A DNA stretch of 64,000 nucleotides from Buttiauxella gaviniae ATCC 51604 (GCF_001654835.1 NZ_LXEP01000026.1:124001-188000); one strand, 5' to 3'. Positions 44,888-56,030 are shown, counted from the first letter of the stretch. The notes: generated from the letters alone by a model not told the origin. Numbers and translations: made by a program.

Positions 44888-45754
44888 ATGAAACAACTCG
44901 AAACGGCGGCTATTTCTGCCAGCACGCTCTACATCGTTCCGACACCCATCGGTAACCTCGGCGATATCACACAGCGGGCATTAGCCGTGTTGCAAAGCGT
45001 TGACCTGATTGCCGCCGAAGATACTCGCCATACCGGTTTGCTGCTGCAACATTTTGCGATTAATGCGCGAATGTTCGCATTGCACGATCATAACGAGCAA
45101 CAAAAAGCAGAAACCCTGCTGGCAAAGCTGCAAGAAGGGCAAAGCATCGCGCTCGTGTCTGATGCAGGAACGCCATTAATTAACGATCCTGGTTACCATC
45201 TGGTGCGTGCGTGTCGCGAAGCTGGTATTCGCGTGGTGCCGCTGCCAGGTCCATGTGCCGCGATTGCTGCATTAAGTGCAGCTGGTTTACCTTCTGACCG
45301 CTTCTGCTACGAAGGTTTTCTTCCTGCAAAATCCAAAGGCCGTCGCGATGCACTCAAAGCGATTGAGCAAGAACCACGTACGCTCATCTTCTATGAGTCT
45401 ACGCATCGCCTGCTCGATAGTTTAGACGATATATGCGCTGTGCTCGGTGAATCACGCTATGTGGTGCTGGCGCGCGAGCTGACGAAAACCTGGGAATCGA
45501 TTCACGGCGCACCAATTGGTGAGCTGGCTGCCTGGGTTAAAGAAGATGAAAACCGCCGCAAAGGTGAGATGGTTTTGATTGTCGAAGGCTTCAAAGCCCC
45601 TGTCGATGACGCACTGCCAGCCGATGCACTGCGCACTCTGGCTCTGCTGCAAACAGAACTGCCTCTGAAAAAGGCTGCAGCTCTGGCGGCTGAAATTCAC
45701 GGTGTGAAGAAAAATGCGCTGTATAAATATGCCTTAGAAAACAGCGAGAAATAA
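44888..45754 (+). CDS. rsmI: RsmI, 16S rRNA (cytidine-1402 2'-O) methyltransferase
   Basis: 288 residues of the SAM-dependent tetrapyrrole-methylase-like family. [19 protein letters not shown] at the N-terminus, [17 protein letters not shown] in the middle and [12 protein letters not shown] are the family signatures. It methylates C1402 of 16S rRNA in the decoding centre. Divergent from lpoA as in E. coli. Confidence 0.95.
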   Translation: MKQLETAAISASTLYIVPTPIGNLGDITQRALAVLQSVDLIAAEDTRHTGLLLQHFAINARMFALHDHNEQQKAETLLAKLQEGQSIALVSDAGTPLINDPGYHLVRACREAGIRVVPLPGPCAAIAALSAAGLPSDRFCYEGFLPAKSKGRRDALKAIEQEPRTLIFYESTHRLLDSLDDICAVLGESRYVVLARELTKTWESIHGAPIGELAAWVKEDENRRKGEMVLIVEGFKAPVDDALPADALRTLALLQTELPLKKAAALAAEIHGVKKNALYKYALENSEK

Positions 45755-45866
45755 CGTTTTCCGAGCAGGCTCGCACTCTTTCATTACAGGTATCACTATT
45801 GTTCGTGTGGTTTAAATAAGCGATGGTAGTTTGCTCATACTTTAGTCTGTTCAGGATGAGCAAATT

Positions 45867-46514
45867 ATGCTGGTGTTGATTCGTGGGGATTCAAACATGA
45901 TAGTGATGCCTCTTTCTTATAGTGCCTCAGCGATTGCGCGTTCGTTTGAAGTGATTGAAGAAATAACCATCGCTGAAAAGCGTTACCTTATTATCTTCGA
46001 TAAAAAAACACCTCGCGCTTCTATTGTGAAAGCTGAATTAGAAGATGTGAGTGGCGAGCCCCGGCATGTTGCCGTTGCTATGTTGGTATTGAACAACCAA
46101 AAAGCTATTGGTGATAATGTCATTTCAGTAGAGCGGTTTTGGGAAGATTCAAGCGTACTTCAAGTGGAAGGCGTTTGTGTTGATAGGCGCTATCAGGAAC
46201 TTGGCTTCGCTACGCAATTATATGAAGCTTTGGTTCTCAAATGCGGTGTCATTATAATGAGTGATAATACACAGTATGAAGGCGGGAAAGCTTTGTGGCA
46301 GAAGGTTGCGAAAAGTTCGAATGCTCTGTCCGTATTCATTCTTGACTCCGATGCAGGCCTCTTTTTCCCTTATGACGGGACGAAAGCTATTTATGATGGG
46401 ATCAGCATCCCAGAAGAAAAAATCTGGAGTGTTCATCCAGATGTTGAGCATTTTGGTATCGTGCTGATTGCTGAAGATAAGCGCAAAATCGAGACCCTAA
46501 CATTCTCAAATTAA
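45867..46514 (+). CDS. GNAT-like acetyltransferase of unknown substrate
   Basis: Up to 215 residues. The segment VEGVCVDRRYQELGFATQLYEALV (~residues 92-115) fits the acetyl-CoA-binding motif A of GNATs in weakened form (R-x-x-x-G-F-A-T), followed by the ALWQKVAKSS helix. The rest has no close named family. Its bases are richer in A and T than neighbouring genes, suggesting acquisition. Start is either 45867 (AGGA upstream) or 45897 (GGGGA upstream). Followed by a good terminator. Confidence 0.7.
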   Translation: MLVLIRGDSNMIVMPLSYSASAIARSFEVIEEITIAEKRYLIIFDKKTPRASIVKAELEDVSGEPRHVAVAMLVLNNQKAIGDNVISVERFWEDSSVLQVEGVCVDRRYQELGFATQLYEALVLKCGVIIMSDNTQYEGGKALWQKVAKSSNALSVFILDSDAGLFFPYDGTKAIYDGISIPEEKIWSVHPDVEHFGIVLIAEDKRKIETLTFSN

Positions 46515-46515
46515 T

Positions 46516-46539
46516 AAACCCGCTTTCGCGGGTTTTTTG
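46516..46539 (+). terminator. Rho-independent terminator after the GNAT-like gene
   Basis: AACCCGC TTTC GCGGGTT followed by TTTTTG; classic hairpin plus U tract. Confidence 0.88.
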
Positions 46540-46560
46540 TTTTATGCACAATAACAAACC

Positions 46561-48456
46561 CTACTTCGCGGCAACCGGTGTGGCTTCAATGACCAGTGTT
46601 TCCAGCGGTTTCAGCGTCACAATAACAGGCTTGGTGTAATCACTTGGAAGTGTGGCATTCGCACCATAGACCGGTTTGAGCGTGAAACTTGTCGCTTCGC
46701 CATCCGGGATTTCAAAGCTCTTCGTCAAATCCAGATAATAGCTTTGCTCTTTGTCTGACGGGTTGCGTAAGCCGAGGATAGCTTTCTCTTTGCTCCACGA
46801 TGCCCAACCATAAGTTTCAAGTGCCGTTGGGTCGCCACCAATCCAGTGGGTATCGACCAGTACTGTGCTATTTTCCCGCGACCATTTAGCCGCATTAGCG
46901 AGCGTGTCCCATTTGGCGCTGTTCAACATTGATGGCGTGATATACAGCTCTTGTAACTGGGTTCCGGTAGCAAAGTAACTCCAGACCTGATCGGCGAAAT
47001 CACTGTCGGTTTGCACTTTTTCCAGGCCGAAATAGGCATTCTCCGCGCTGACAATCCCGTGATACATCAGTGAGTTTATCGGGAATAATGGACCTTTACG
47101 CACAATGGAACGGTAGGTTTCAGCATCGCGGTAGGTCATCCATTGTTGAACCGGTGAGCCTTTGCCGTACAGGTTAATATCATCGCCCTGGCGCCAGATT
47201 GAATCGGCGTAGAACAGCCAGGATGGACTGGCATCGGTGCCGGTGGTCAGGTTAATAAACAGGTCTTTATTCGCCGCTCGCATATTTTTGATGAGTTCAA
47301 TCGACGCATCAAAATCTGAGGCAAACTGGCTGCCTTTAATCCAGTTATTGGCGTTGCCCATGCCATCAAGTTTGAACGAGGTAATATGTTCATTTTTGAT
47401 TAACTTAATAATCTGCTCGTTAAAGTTACGGAAATAATTCGGTCCAGAGAGCGCAAATTTCCCGCCGACGGTTTCAAAGCCATTTTCTTTGGCGTGAGAA
47501 ACGCGAATGTCGCGCGGTTTGTTATAGCCACCCCACGGTGATAACCAAAGACCTACGGAAGTATGCAGGCTATCGGCCTTATCTTTTACGACACCAAAAC
47601 CATTGCTGAACGCCGGGCCAAATAGCCATTTGCCGGTACGATCGTCCCAGCCGTCATCCAGCAGGAAGCCATCGAGTTTTACGCCACGCTTTTTAATCAA
47701 CTCGTCAGCGTAGGCATCCATCCTGTTAAGCACATCTTTTTCGGTATAGGTGGTGAAGAAACCAATATCCATCCAGCTGTTGTAATGCAGATAGGGCTTA
47801 TAGGGGCGCGGGCGCATGGCATTGATAAATTCATTGAAGCTTCGACGTAGTTGGTTTGTCGCCTCAAAGGTTCCGAAATAGGTAGTAAAGGTAACGGGGG
47901 CATCGGTTTTAATCGGCGTTTTCAGGCCGACATTCAGGTTGGTTGTCGTTTCATACGCGTAGGTATTAACGATAGGTTTTTCCGGCAGTATAAAGAAGCT
48001 GTCAGCAATAATCGGTGAGCTATTAATCGCGCCATCAACATAAGGCGCTTGTGATTGCCCTTTTGTCGGGAAGAAGGTTATTTTCGCGACATCTTGCGCT
48101 TTGCCTTTCGCTTTGATCGTGTAGTCGATACTGGCGTATTTTCCTTTAAGGACATTCAACGCCACGCTGACGGCGAAAGCTTTATGGTCATATTCGATAT
48201 GAATAGAGTCATCTTTCTGGCTGACGCTTTTAATTTTAAAATCCGCCGCGTGAATAACATCTTCATTCGGTAGTGTTAGAAAGAACAACTCTTTGGGGGC
48301 GAGTTTACTCTGGGAAAGTTTGTCTTTAATTAAAACCGCAGAATTGGTGTCGTCAAATGAGATGGAGATATTGTTATTATTGAGCAGATATTCGGAAGCA
48401 AATGCGCCATTGCTGACCAGTAAAAGTAATAACGAGCTTTTAATCATTCTATTCAT
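46561..48456 (-). CDS. Exported GH36-like (clan GH-D) alpha-glycosidase, possibly alpha-N-acetylgalactosaminidase
   Basis: 631 residues. Residues 1-20 form a signal peptide (cleavage AFA/SE), so the enzyme is periplasmic or secreted. The N-terminal ~200 residues are a beta-sandwich; the catalytic barrel shows GFLLDDGWDDR (261-273), FKLDG with nucleophile Asp364, and SIWRQGDD with acid/base candidates Asp425/426. A C-terminal beta-domain ends in LKPLETLVIEA. The pattern is that of alpha-galactosidase/alpha-N-acetylgalactosaminidase families. It follows kbaY on the same strand with no operator between, so it is probably the last gene of agaS-kbaY and supplies GalNAc or galactosamine. Confidence 0.8.
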   Translation of the reverse strand: MNRMIKSSLLLLLVSNGAFASEYLLNNNNISISFDDTNSAVLIKDKLSQSKLAPKELFFLTLPNEDVIHAADFKIKSVSQKDDSIHIEYDHKAFAVSVALNVLKGKYASIDYTIKAKGKAQDVAKITFFPTKGQSQAPYVDGAINSSPIIADSFFILPEKPIVNTYAYETTTNLNVGLKTPIKTDAPVTFTTYFGTFEATNQLRRSFNEFINAMRPRPYKPYLHYNSWMDIGFFTTYTEKDVLNRMDAYADELIKKRGVKLDGFLLDDGWDDRTGKWLFGPAFSNGFGVVKDKADSLHTSVGLWLSPWGGYNKPRDIRVSHAKENGFETVGGKFALSGPNYFRNFNEQIIKLIKNEHITSFKLDGMGNANNWIKGSQFASDFDASIELIKNMRAANKDLFINLTTGTDASPSWLFYADSIWRQGDDINLYGKGSPVQQWMTYRDAETYRSIVRKGPLFPINSLMYHGIVSAENAYFGLEKVQTDSDFADQVWSYFATGTQLQELYITPSMLNSAKWDTLANAAKWSRENSTVLVDTHWIGGDPTALETYGWASWSKEKAILGLRNPSDKEQSYYLDLTKSFEIPDGEATSFTLKPVYGANATLPSDYTKPVIVTLKPLETLVIEATPVAAK

Positions 48457-48532
48457 CTGAGTTTCCTGTCAGGGTGTTTTCAAACGTAGGGTATTACCCG
48501 CATTTGCAGGCAATGCCCTGAAGGGAAAGGAT

Positions 48533-49423
<891 letters not shown>

Positions 49424-50578
49424 TCAGCCTTTCCACGGATGAATAACGACACCTTTCACAACACGGTTTACCGTGCCGCTTGCGGAAGGGGTATCAGGGG
49501 TAATGCCCGCTTTGACGGATTCCGTCAGCGCGAAAATCTGCGCATACATCAGGAAACAGAAAGCCTGTTCAACGTCGATGAAATCGCGGGAAGGTGGCAG
49601 CCAGATATGTGGCCCCGACTCGACTTCCGGGCAAGGTGACGAGCAGATAGCAACGACGCGCAGGGCCTGTTGGTCGCGGCGCAACTCAGCCAGTAAATCA
49701 AGGTCGTACTGGCGGGTATACGGGTGGCTTGAAATCATGACCACAACTAACGTTTCGTTGTTAACCAGTGATTTAGGGCCGTGACGGAACCCGGTTGGGG
49801 AGTCATAAAATGCCGCCAATTTCCCTGCAGTGAGTTCCAGAACTTTCAGTGCAGATTCACGCGCAACACCTTGCAAGCCGCCGCTGCCGAGGTAGACGAC
49901 ACGTTTGAAAGGCAAATCACCGAACACGCTTTCGCTTAAGTCACCTTGTGAAGCAATGATTTCTTCGCAGTGCTTAGCCACATCCTGGAAAGTGCTGCTG
50001 TTGATAACATCCGGTGCAAACACGGCCAGGCAGCTTGCCATCATGGTGGTGATACTGCTGGTCATGGCGAAGCCACGATCGTGCGTTTCCGGTGGCATCA
50101 GCAGCGCATGTGAGTTACCGCTGGTCGCGGCGTTCTGGTAAAGGCTGCCGGCTTCATTGCAGGTAATGATCAGGTGATAGCAATCCTTCACCACCTGGTT
50201 GACTAAATCGACCGCCGCCACACTTTCCGGACTGTTGCCGGAGCGGGCAAAAGAAACCAGTAGCGTCGGTTCCTGCTCGGATAAGTAATCAAGCGGGTTG
50301 GTGACAAGGTCGGTGGTCGGTACTGCAACAAAGTTTTTCCCGGTGTGGCGCGATAGCCACGGCGTAATAATATCGCCAATAAATGCGGAGGTTCCTGCAC
50401 CCGTCAGGATAATTTTTAGCGAGGTGTTTTGCAGCAAAGGATCAAGGAATGCGTTGATGCTGCTACGTTGATTACCGATATTTTTTAACGATCGGATCCA
50501 GCTTTCCGGCTGTTGGCGGATCTCTTTTTCAGTCCAGGTTAATGTGCCGGAAAGACAGGCTGATTGGGTTTCGCTCAT
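49424..50578 (-). CDS. agaS: AgaS, galactosamine-6-phosphate deaminase/isomerase
   Basis: 384 residues with two SIS domains: LTGAGTSAFIGDIITPWL...SFARSGNSPESVAAV and VYLGSGGLQGVARESALKVLEL. It converts galactosamine 6-phosphate to tagatose 6-phosphate and ammonia. Own promoter region upstream with AgaR-type sites; followed by kbaY and the glycosidase gene. The separate AgaI found in E. coli is not present here, which fits AgaS being the functional deaminase. Confidence 0.93.
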   Translation of the reverse strand: MSETQSACLSGTLTWTEKEIRQQPESWIRSLKNIGNQRSSINAFLDPLLQNTSLKIILTGAGTSAFIGDIITPWLSRHTGKNFVAVPTTDLVTNPLDYLSEQEPTLLVSFARSGNSPESVAAVDLVNQVVKDCYHLIITCNEAGSLYQNAATSGNSHALLMPPETHDRGFAMTSSITTMMASCLAVFAPDVINSSTFQDVAKHCEEIIASQGDLSESVFGDLPFKRVVYLGSGGLQGVARESALKVLELTAGKLAAFYDSPTGFRHGPKSLVNNETLVVVMISSHPYTRQYDLDLLAELRRDQQALRVVAICSSPCPEVESGPHIWLPPSRDFIDVEQAFCFLMYAQIFALTESVKAGITPDTPSASGTVNRVVKGVVIHPWKG

Positions 50579-50635
50579 TACTCAGTCCTTAGCAGTGCAA
50601 GATCATCGGAAGTAGCACAAAGCAGTACAGGACAA

Positions 50636-50702
50636 TCTTTCGTTTTGTTTCATTTACTCAACTTCATGCTTAAATAAAATCTATAGAAAAGAAAACGAAA
50701 GG
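50636..50702. promoter_or_regulatory. AgaR-type operator sites in the agaS promoter region
   Basis: TCTTTCGTTTTGTTTCATTT at 50636-50655 and, inverted, AGAAAAGAAAACGAAAGG at 50685-50702. They fit the E. coli AgaR pattern of TTTCRTTT repeats. Further CGAAA-rich copies at 50717-50734 and 50815-50834 lie in the same 303-bp gap between agaA and agaS; no gene is seen there. Confidence 0.7.
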
Positions 50703-50881
50703 TCAATGTAAGAAAAACAATAAAACGAAAAATGTGATCCGGAAAACGATCTTTTTTAGTTATTTTATTGATTTAAATGATTATTTTTAAATAATGGATA
50801 GTTGGGGTGATTTTAAACGAAAGGAAAAGAAAGGTCTGTCGCGGGGCAGGCGACAGACAAAAGTGAGAAGCAACGAAAGTA

Positions 50882-52015
50882 CTACAGGGGGAGAACCTGG
50901 CCATTAATCCAGATATTTTGAAGACCTAACTGGGAATTAAGCGCAATCATATTGGCGCGTTTTCCCACCACCAGCGAACCTAGATCGTTATCCAAACCGA
51001 GCATTTTTGCGGGGTGCAGCGACGCCATATGAATGGCATCTTCGGCAGAAACGCCCACGTCATTCACCAGGTTTCGCACCGCGGCATCAAGCGAAAGCGT
51101 ACTTCCCGCAAGCCCTCCGCTTTCAGTGCGTACGATCCCCTCACGCATTGTCACCGGGTATCCGCAAATCGAGTAGTCGCCATCAGGCATACCTGCTGCA
51201 CTCATGGCATCGGTTATTAGCAAAACGCGAGGTTTCGCGCAGCTACAACAAATATTCATGACCGCAGGGTGAACGTGATGCCCGTCGGCAATCAGTTCCA
51301 GCCAGGCCCGTTTATCGCTTAACCCGGCTCCGACCATACCAGGGTTACGGTGATGCAAGCCTGTCATGCCGTTAAAGCAGTGCACCAGCCCGTCGGCCCC
51401 GGCATCAAATGCCTCAAGGGTTTGCTCGTAACTGGCGGCACTGTGGCCAAGCATGACCCGTATATCCCGGTTTTTAAGGTGCTTAATTGCTTCGAGTGCT
51501 TCTGGTTTTTCAGGTGCCAGTGCTACCACTCGTAAGGTGTTTTGCGACACGGCGATTAGCCTGTCCAACTCGGCAATATTCAGCTCGCGGAACAATTCTG
51601 GCGGATGAGCGCCTTTATTGAGCGGCGTAAAGTATGGCCCTTCGAGATAACTGCCCAGCACGGTTGAACCAGGCCCGCCGAGATAAAAGCGCTCTGCGAT
51701 CCGCCGCAACGCGCTTTCAATGTTGGCAAGCGGTGCTGTGACGGTGGTGGGCAGCCAGCCGCCCACACCTTCGCGTGCCTTGTGCATCGCAAGCCGTGCA
51801 AGGACGCCAGGATCGTCGTCCATCACATCAACCCCGTCGCCGCCGTGAACGTGAATATCAATGTACGCCGGGCACAACAGTTCAGCATCACGCGCCATCG
51901 TTCCCGCAGGAATGGGTTCGATGGCGACAATCGTTTCGTTATCAATACGTAACTGGTGATCGTCCAGCCAGCCTTGTTCGGTGAGAACGCGCCTGGCTCT
52001 CAGTAGCCTGGTCAT
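50882..52015 (-). CDS. agaA: AgaA, N-acetylgalactosamine-6-phosphate deacetylase
   Basis: 377 residues, NagA-like amidohydrolase. Metal and substrate motifs are DIHVHGGDGVDVMDD (residues ~52-66), EGPYF, LGHSAASY, HCFNGMTGLHHRNPG and LITDAMSAAG. It makes galactosamine 6-phosphate and acetate. Its start overlaps agaF by four bases. Confidence 0.94.
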   Translation of the reverse strand: MTRLLRARRVLTEQGWLDDHQLRIDNETIVAIEPIPAGTMARDAELLCPAYIDIHVHGGDGVDVMDDDPGVLARLAMHKAREGVGGWLPTTVTAPLANIESALRRIAERFYLGGPGSTVLGSYLEGPYFTPLNKGAHPPELFRELNIAELDRLIAVSQNTLRVVALAPEKPEALEAIKHLKNRDIRVMLGHSAASYEQTLEAFDAGADGLVHCFNGMTGLHHRNPGMVGAGLSDKRAWLELIADGHHVHPAVMNICCSCAKPRVLLITDAMSAAGMPDGDYSICGYPVTMREGIVRTESGGLAGSTLSLDAAVRNLVNDVGVSAEDAIHMASLHPAKMLGLDNDLGSLVVGKRANMIALNSQLGLQNIWINGQVLPL

Positions 52016-52446
52016 ATTCCTTCCTCGACCGCCTCTGCTTCGCGATAACGCCCCATTTCATCGACCAGGCTGGTTAACCCGCGATGGCCGCATTCCAGCG
52101 CCTGAAGGCGGAACTCTTTACTGCTCAGACCGTCGCGTTCCAGCACCATTTCCAGCAGCAGTTGCAGGTTGATACCGGTGATGACTTCGCGCCCAGGCTG
52201 CTCTAACGCCATGGTTGAAGCAACGCGGAAGGGTGTGCCGCCAAGTAAATCAGTTAAAAACACCAGCCCTTCACTTTCGTCTAATGCGCTAATGGCTGTC
52301 TCAAACTGTGACGTGAGCAATGCCGTTGAAGACGTTTCGGGGAAATCAATGGCGATAAACTGCTCTTGTTCACCCAGGATCTGCTTCATCGCTTTTTCAA
52401 GACCGGTGGCAAAGCCACCGTGACCGCTAAGAATAATGCTTAACAT
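52012..52446 (-). CDS. agaF: AgaF, PTS EIIA component for N-acetylgalactosamine/galactosamine
   Basis: 144 residues, mannose-family EIIA. The phosphorylated histidine is His9 in IILSGHGGFATGLEKA. The FLTDLLGGTPFRVAS stretch is the dimer/active-site region. Follows agaE on the minus strand and overlaps agaA. Confidence 0.93.
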   Translation of the reverse strand: MLSIILSGHGGFATGLEKAMKQILGEQEQFIAIDFPETSSTALLTSQFETAISALDESEGLVFLTDLLGGTPFRVASTMALEQPGREVITGINLQLLLEMVLERDGLSSKEFRLQALECGHRGLTSLVDEMGRYREAEAVEEGI

Positions 52447-52475
52447 ATTGTTTTATCTCGCTTACAGGATGCCAC

Positions 52476-53351
52476 TTACAGGAAGTGGGCAAACTTCCCA
52501 ACAACACCCAGAACGACGGTGATACCGATAAGGCGCAACGGGCTCCAGCCACGACGCACTAACGCGTACATGCACAAGGTATAAACCAGTGGTAAAAAGG
52601 CCGGCATCAGCTTGTCGATAACGTCCGTTTGCAGTTTCACCACCGCATCACCCGCTGTGATTTCCAACGTAGTGGACAGGCGAACGTAAGTTGCAACCAG
52701 CGCGCCAATCACCGTCATCCCAACAATAGACGCGGCATGACCGACTTTGCGAGTGTTGGCTTTGATTAGCGGGATGGCGGCCACACCCATGCGGTAAGCG
52801 TAATGCGCAAGACCGAAACGCAGGCCGAGATGCACGACGTTAAACAGCACGATGAAGATAACCGCGCCGAGTATTGAACCTTGTAAGGCAAGGCTCGCCC
52901 CGATACCGCCGCAGATAGGTAACAAGGTCAGCCAGAACATCGCATCGCCAATCCCTCCCAGCGGTGCACCCACGGCAATTTTCGTGCTCTGAATGCTGTT
53001 CACATCCTGCTTTGAGCGTTCCATCGCCAAAATAATGCCGATAACAAAGGTCACAAGGAAAGGGTGAGTATTGAAGAACCCCATGTGGCCTTTCATGGCA
53101 CGCGCCAGGTCGCTTTTATTGGTATGGATTTTTTTGAGTGCGGGTAGCAGGCCATATAGCCAACCGGACCCCTGCATACGTTCATAGTTGAATGATGCTT
53201 GTAATAGCATGGAGCGCCATGCCACACGATTGATGTCTTTTCTGGTTAACTCTACACCGATGCTCTGGTCTTCATAGATGTTGTCGTTGCCGTTAGTCAG
53301 GGAGGTTTCCGTAACGTCTGTATCTGGCAAAGTCTGGATATTAGATGCCAT
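52476..53351 (-). CDS. agaE: AgaE, PTS EIID component
   Basis: 291 residues, mannose-family EIID. Contains GVELTRKDINRVAWRSMLLQASFNYERMQ at the N-terminus, MKGHMGFFNTHPFL, the conserved APLGGIGDAMFWL loop and several C-terminal membrane helices. Start at MASNIQTLPD; the frame open to 53417 lies in agaW. It forms the channel with AgaW. Confidence 0.93.
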   Translation of the reverse strand: MASNIQTLPDTDVTETSLTNGNDNIYEDQSIGVELTRKDINRVAWRSMLLQASFNYERMQGSGWLYGLLPALKKIHTNKSDLARAMKGHMGFFNTHPFLVTFVIGIILAMERSKQDVNSIQSTKIAVGAPLGGIGDAMFWLTLLPICGGIGASLALQGSILGAVIFIVLFNVVHLGLRFGLAHYAYRMGVAAIPLIKANTRKVGHAASIVGMTVIGALVATYVRLSTTLEITAGDAVVKLQTDVIDKLMPAFLPLVYTLCMYALVRRGWSPLRLIGITVVLGVVGKFAHFL

Positions 53352-54123
53352 CTTCAAATTCCTCTTTCTGAACGCTGGAAGGTTGCTGTGGAGCCGGGTC
53401 TTTGCGTAAGAAATCAATCAGCGCCATTGCTAATGCGGCAGCGGCAATCGCCAACACCGGCAGTTTTAGCCAGGCAGCAGCCACAAAACCGAGAATGAAA
53501 TAGGGGATATAAATGTTTTTCATCATGATTTTCAGCAGCACGGCAAAGCCGATGGCTGGCATGATGCCGCCTGCCACACCCAGGCCGTCAATTAAGCGGG
53601 TGGGTAAAACATCGATCGCGGTTTTGGCATGTTCCGCACCAAAATAGATGGGCAAAAACGCGCACAAGAAATAGAACGTACCGAGGGCCAGAAGGGCCAG
53701 ATAATTAACGCGTTCAATGCCATCCGTATCAGCTTGCGCCGCCATTTGGTCGCAGCGAGCCATCACACCTGACATGATGGAGAACAGGAAGGTAATCCCC
53801 ATTTGTACCGCAACGGCGAATGGCACGGCGACGCCGACCGCAACTTCAGGTTTCACGCCAGTGGTAATAGCAAAAGTGGTGCCGACGATGGTGCCGATAA
53901 TCACGTTTGGTGGCTGTGCGCCTGCAAGTGGCGCAAGCCCCATCCAGACCAGTTCCAGCGTACCGCCACATAAAATACCGGTATGAAGATCACCAAGAAT
54001 CAAACCAACCAGCGGCCCTAATACAACAGGACGGTGCATGTGCGTCAGGCCGTTGAACATATCCAGACCGGCAATAAAGGCCAGAATCCCCAACGCTAAT
54101 GCCTGTAATAAGCTAATTTCCAT
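53341..54123 (-). CDS. agaW: AgaW, PTS EIIC component
   Basis: 260 residues, mannose-family EIIC with about seven membrane segments. HMHRPVVLGPLVGLILGDLHTGILCGGTLELVWMG is the typical EIIC region. Start MEISLLQALALG with CAGAGGTA upstream; overlaps agaE by 11 bases. Confidence 0.93.
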   Translation of the reverse strand: MEISLLQALALGILAFIAGLDMFNGLTHMHRPVVLGPLVGLILGDLHTGILCGGTLELVWMGLAPLAGAQPPNVIIGTIVGTTFAITTGVKPEVAVGVAVPFAVAVQMGITFLFSIMSGVMARCDQMAAQADTDGIERVNYLALLALGTFYFLCAFLPIYFGAEHAKTAIDVLPTRLIDGLGVAGGIMPAIGFAVLLKIMMKNIYIPYFILGFVAAAWLKLPVLAIAAAALAMALIDFLRKDPAPQQPSSVQKEEFEDGI

Positions 54124-54133
54124 AGAAAATACC

Positions 54134-54607
54134 TCAGAGGAGTTTGTAGAGATCCTGAGCGGATTCCGTCGGCACACCCTGAACAAAACATTCTACTCCG
54201 GCCTTTTGTAAGCCATTAAAAGCAGCAATATCTTGCTCATCCACAGAGACGGTTTTCGCGATTTGTTGTTTGCCTTCTGCGTAGTGCATGTTGCCGACGT
54301 TAATCCGCGTAACAGGCACATCGCCTTTCACTAAGGTCAGGAAATCATCCGGATTTTTGCAAACCAGCAGGATTTTCTGGCGGTCTGCTGCACGGTGAAT
54401 ATTGTCGATAACTTTTTGCAGTGACCAGAAACGTACGGCTATCCCTTCAGCCAGAACCATCTCCATCAAGTTTTGCTGCACTGTGTCTTCTGCGACTTCA
54501 TCGTTGGCAACAAGGACGAGGTTTGCACCAGCAAAACCGACCCATTGAACACCAACCTGGCCGTGAATGAGTCGCTCATCAATGCGGCTTAATACAATAT
54601 TTGGCAT
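54134..54607 (-). CDS. agaV: AgaV, PTS EIIB component
   Basis: 157 residues, mannose-family EIIB. The phosphoacceptor is His15 in RIDERLIHGQVGVQW. Passes phosphate from AgaF to the sugar. First PTS gene after kbaZ. Confidence 0.94.
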   Translation of the reverse strand: MPNIVLSRIDERLIHGQVGVQWVGFAGANLVLVANDEVAEDTVQQNLMEMVLAEGIAVRFWSLQKVIDNIHRAADRQKILLVCKNPDDFLTLVKGDVPVTRINVGNMHYAEGKQQIAKTVSVDEQDIAAFNGLQKAGVECFVQGVPTESAQDLYKLL

Positions 54608-54633
54608 GTTGTTTTCCTTTTATTATCATTGTG

Positions 54634-55926
54634 TTATTTGGATTGTTGTGTGCCAAGACAGGCGCAATGGTACTGGCGCAACACGTCCTGGATATGGTCG
54701 ATAATCAGTTCATGCGGCGTTGCCGCGATTTTTCCTTCACGGACCTTAGCGTATTGAAGTGGCAGAAACTGACTGATCAGTGGCAAAGGAATGGATTCAC
54801 CAGCCAGGTTGGTAAGAAGTCTTGAATACGCCTCGTCAATGTCATGATCTGGCCAGTAGTAGCGAACGCGGTCGGAGAAGCTGTATCCACGTGCCAGACG
54901 GCGATCGCTGTCATTGCCGTGATAATGGTGTTTCCAGTATTCAGGTTGCTCAAGCATCACGCTTTCAAGAACATCGCGAAGCCCGGAGCATTTATGTGCC
55001 GGGCGTAATTCGCGCTCGATAGCGGCTAATGAAAACAGTGCTTCACGCAGTGCAAAGGTCAGTGCCGGGCCGACTTTCAAAATCGCAAAATGGTTCTGCA
55101 CTAGCTGCTGCAAGGCTTGTGGCGTCTGATAATCGGTGGAGTGCGCTTCAAACACCATAGTGTCGAAGGCTTCAATCATCTGGCTTAAGAACAGTGATTT
55201 CTCAGATTGATAATCAATGACCTGCGTGTGATCGAATTCGACACCTGGCTGGACAACCAGCCCGATAATTCGTGGCCACAAGTCGCTCAAACCTTGTAAT
55301 TCAAACGCATGGCGATGGGCTTCGAGTGTGGCTTTGGCAGCCGATGGCGTAGTGACGGCAAGTTCCGCCAGCGTTTCGTGCGCGCCACCTGGCACTGGAA
55401 CTTCAGTGCCGATAACGTAAACCAAATCGGAAGCACCAAATTTCTCAATACAGGTTTGTTCCGCGATCTTTGCAAGCCGGGCGGCACGCATGGCAACAAT
55501 GGTATCGGTCAACGGAACCGGGTCATCTGCGCAAGACATGCTGCAGTCGAGATGGATCTTTTTGAAACCTGCCGCGACATAGCAACGGATGAGCTCGTCC
55601 GCGTTACGCATGGCTTCTTCTGCGGGCAGAGCCTGCCAACGGTTCGGACCCAGGTGATCGCCCCCCAGAATGAGTTGCTCGCGTGGGAAGTGATATTTAT
55701 CTGCCATTTGTTCGACAAAACCACGGAAGTGTTCCGGTGTCATTCCGGTATAACCGCCGTATTGATCGACCTGATTAGACGTTGCTTCTATTAATAAGAG
55801 AGATTTTTCGTCCCGACTATGGCGCATCGCCGCTTCGAGAACTAACGGGTGAGCTGAACAAACGGCAAAAATGCCACATCGTGAATCCAGTTTATGGTCG
55901 GCCACAAACGCGGTTAAATGTTTCAC
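54634..55926 (-). CDS. kbaZ: KbaZ (AgaZ), tagatose-1,6-bisphosphate aldolase accessory subunit
   Basis: 430 residues of the GatZ/KbaZ family. [18 protein letters not shown] and [12 protein letters not shown] near the N-terminus and [17 protein letters not shown] are family signatures. It stabilises and activates KbaY, encoded 5 kb away in the same cluster. First gene of kbaZ-agaVWEFA, with AgaR sites upstream. Confidence 0.94.
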   Translation of the reverse strand: MKHLTAFVADHKLDSRCGIFAVCSAHPLVLEAAMRHSRDEKSLLLIEATSNQVDQYGGYTGMTPEHFRGFVEQMADKYHFPREQLILGGDHLGPNRWQALPAEEAMRNADELIRCYVAAGFKKIHLDCSMSCADDPVPLTDTIVAMRAARLAKIAEQTCIEKFGASDLVYVIGTEVPVPGGAHETLAELAVTTPSAAKATLEAHRHAFELQGLSDLWPRIIGLVVQPGVEFDHTQVIDYQSEKSLFLSQMIEAFDTMVFEAHSTDYQTPQALQQLVQNHFAILKVGPALTFALREALFSLAAIERELRPAHKCSGLRDVLESVMLEQPEYWKHHYHGNDSDRRLARGYSFSDRVRYYWPDHDIDEAYSRLLTNLAGESIPLPLISQFLPLQYAKVREGKIAATPHELIIDHIQDVLRQYHCACLGTQQSK

Positions 55927-55958
55927 TTTCCTCTCCGTATGGGTGGGGTGTTAGTTTA

Positions 55959-56016
55959 TCTTTCGGTTTGTTTCATTTAATAGTGGTGTATCGTGCGATA
56001 AAAACAAAACGAAAGA
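55959..56016. promoter_or_regulatory. AgaR-type operators of the kbaZ promoter
   Basis: TCTTTCGGTTTGTTTCATTT at 55959-55978 and the inverted AAAACAAAACGAAAGA at 56001-56016. The two copies face each other across 22 bp, as in the divergent agaZ-agaR region of E. coli. Confidence 0.75.
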
Positions 56017-56030
56017 TAATAGAATTGAGA

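Noticed and set aside
53717-53986. Plus-strand open frames opposite the aga PTS genes
   Set aside because: They are shadows of agaW and agaE; no independent start sites or known proteins.
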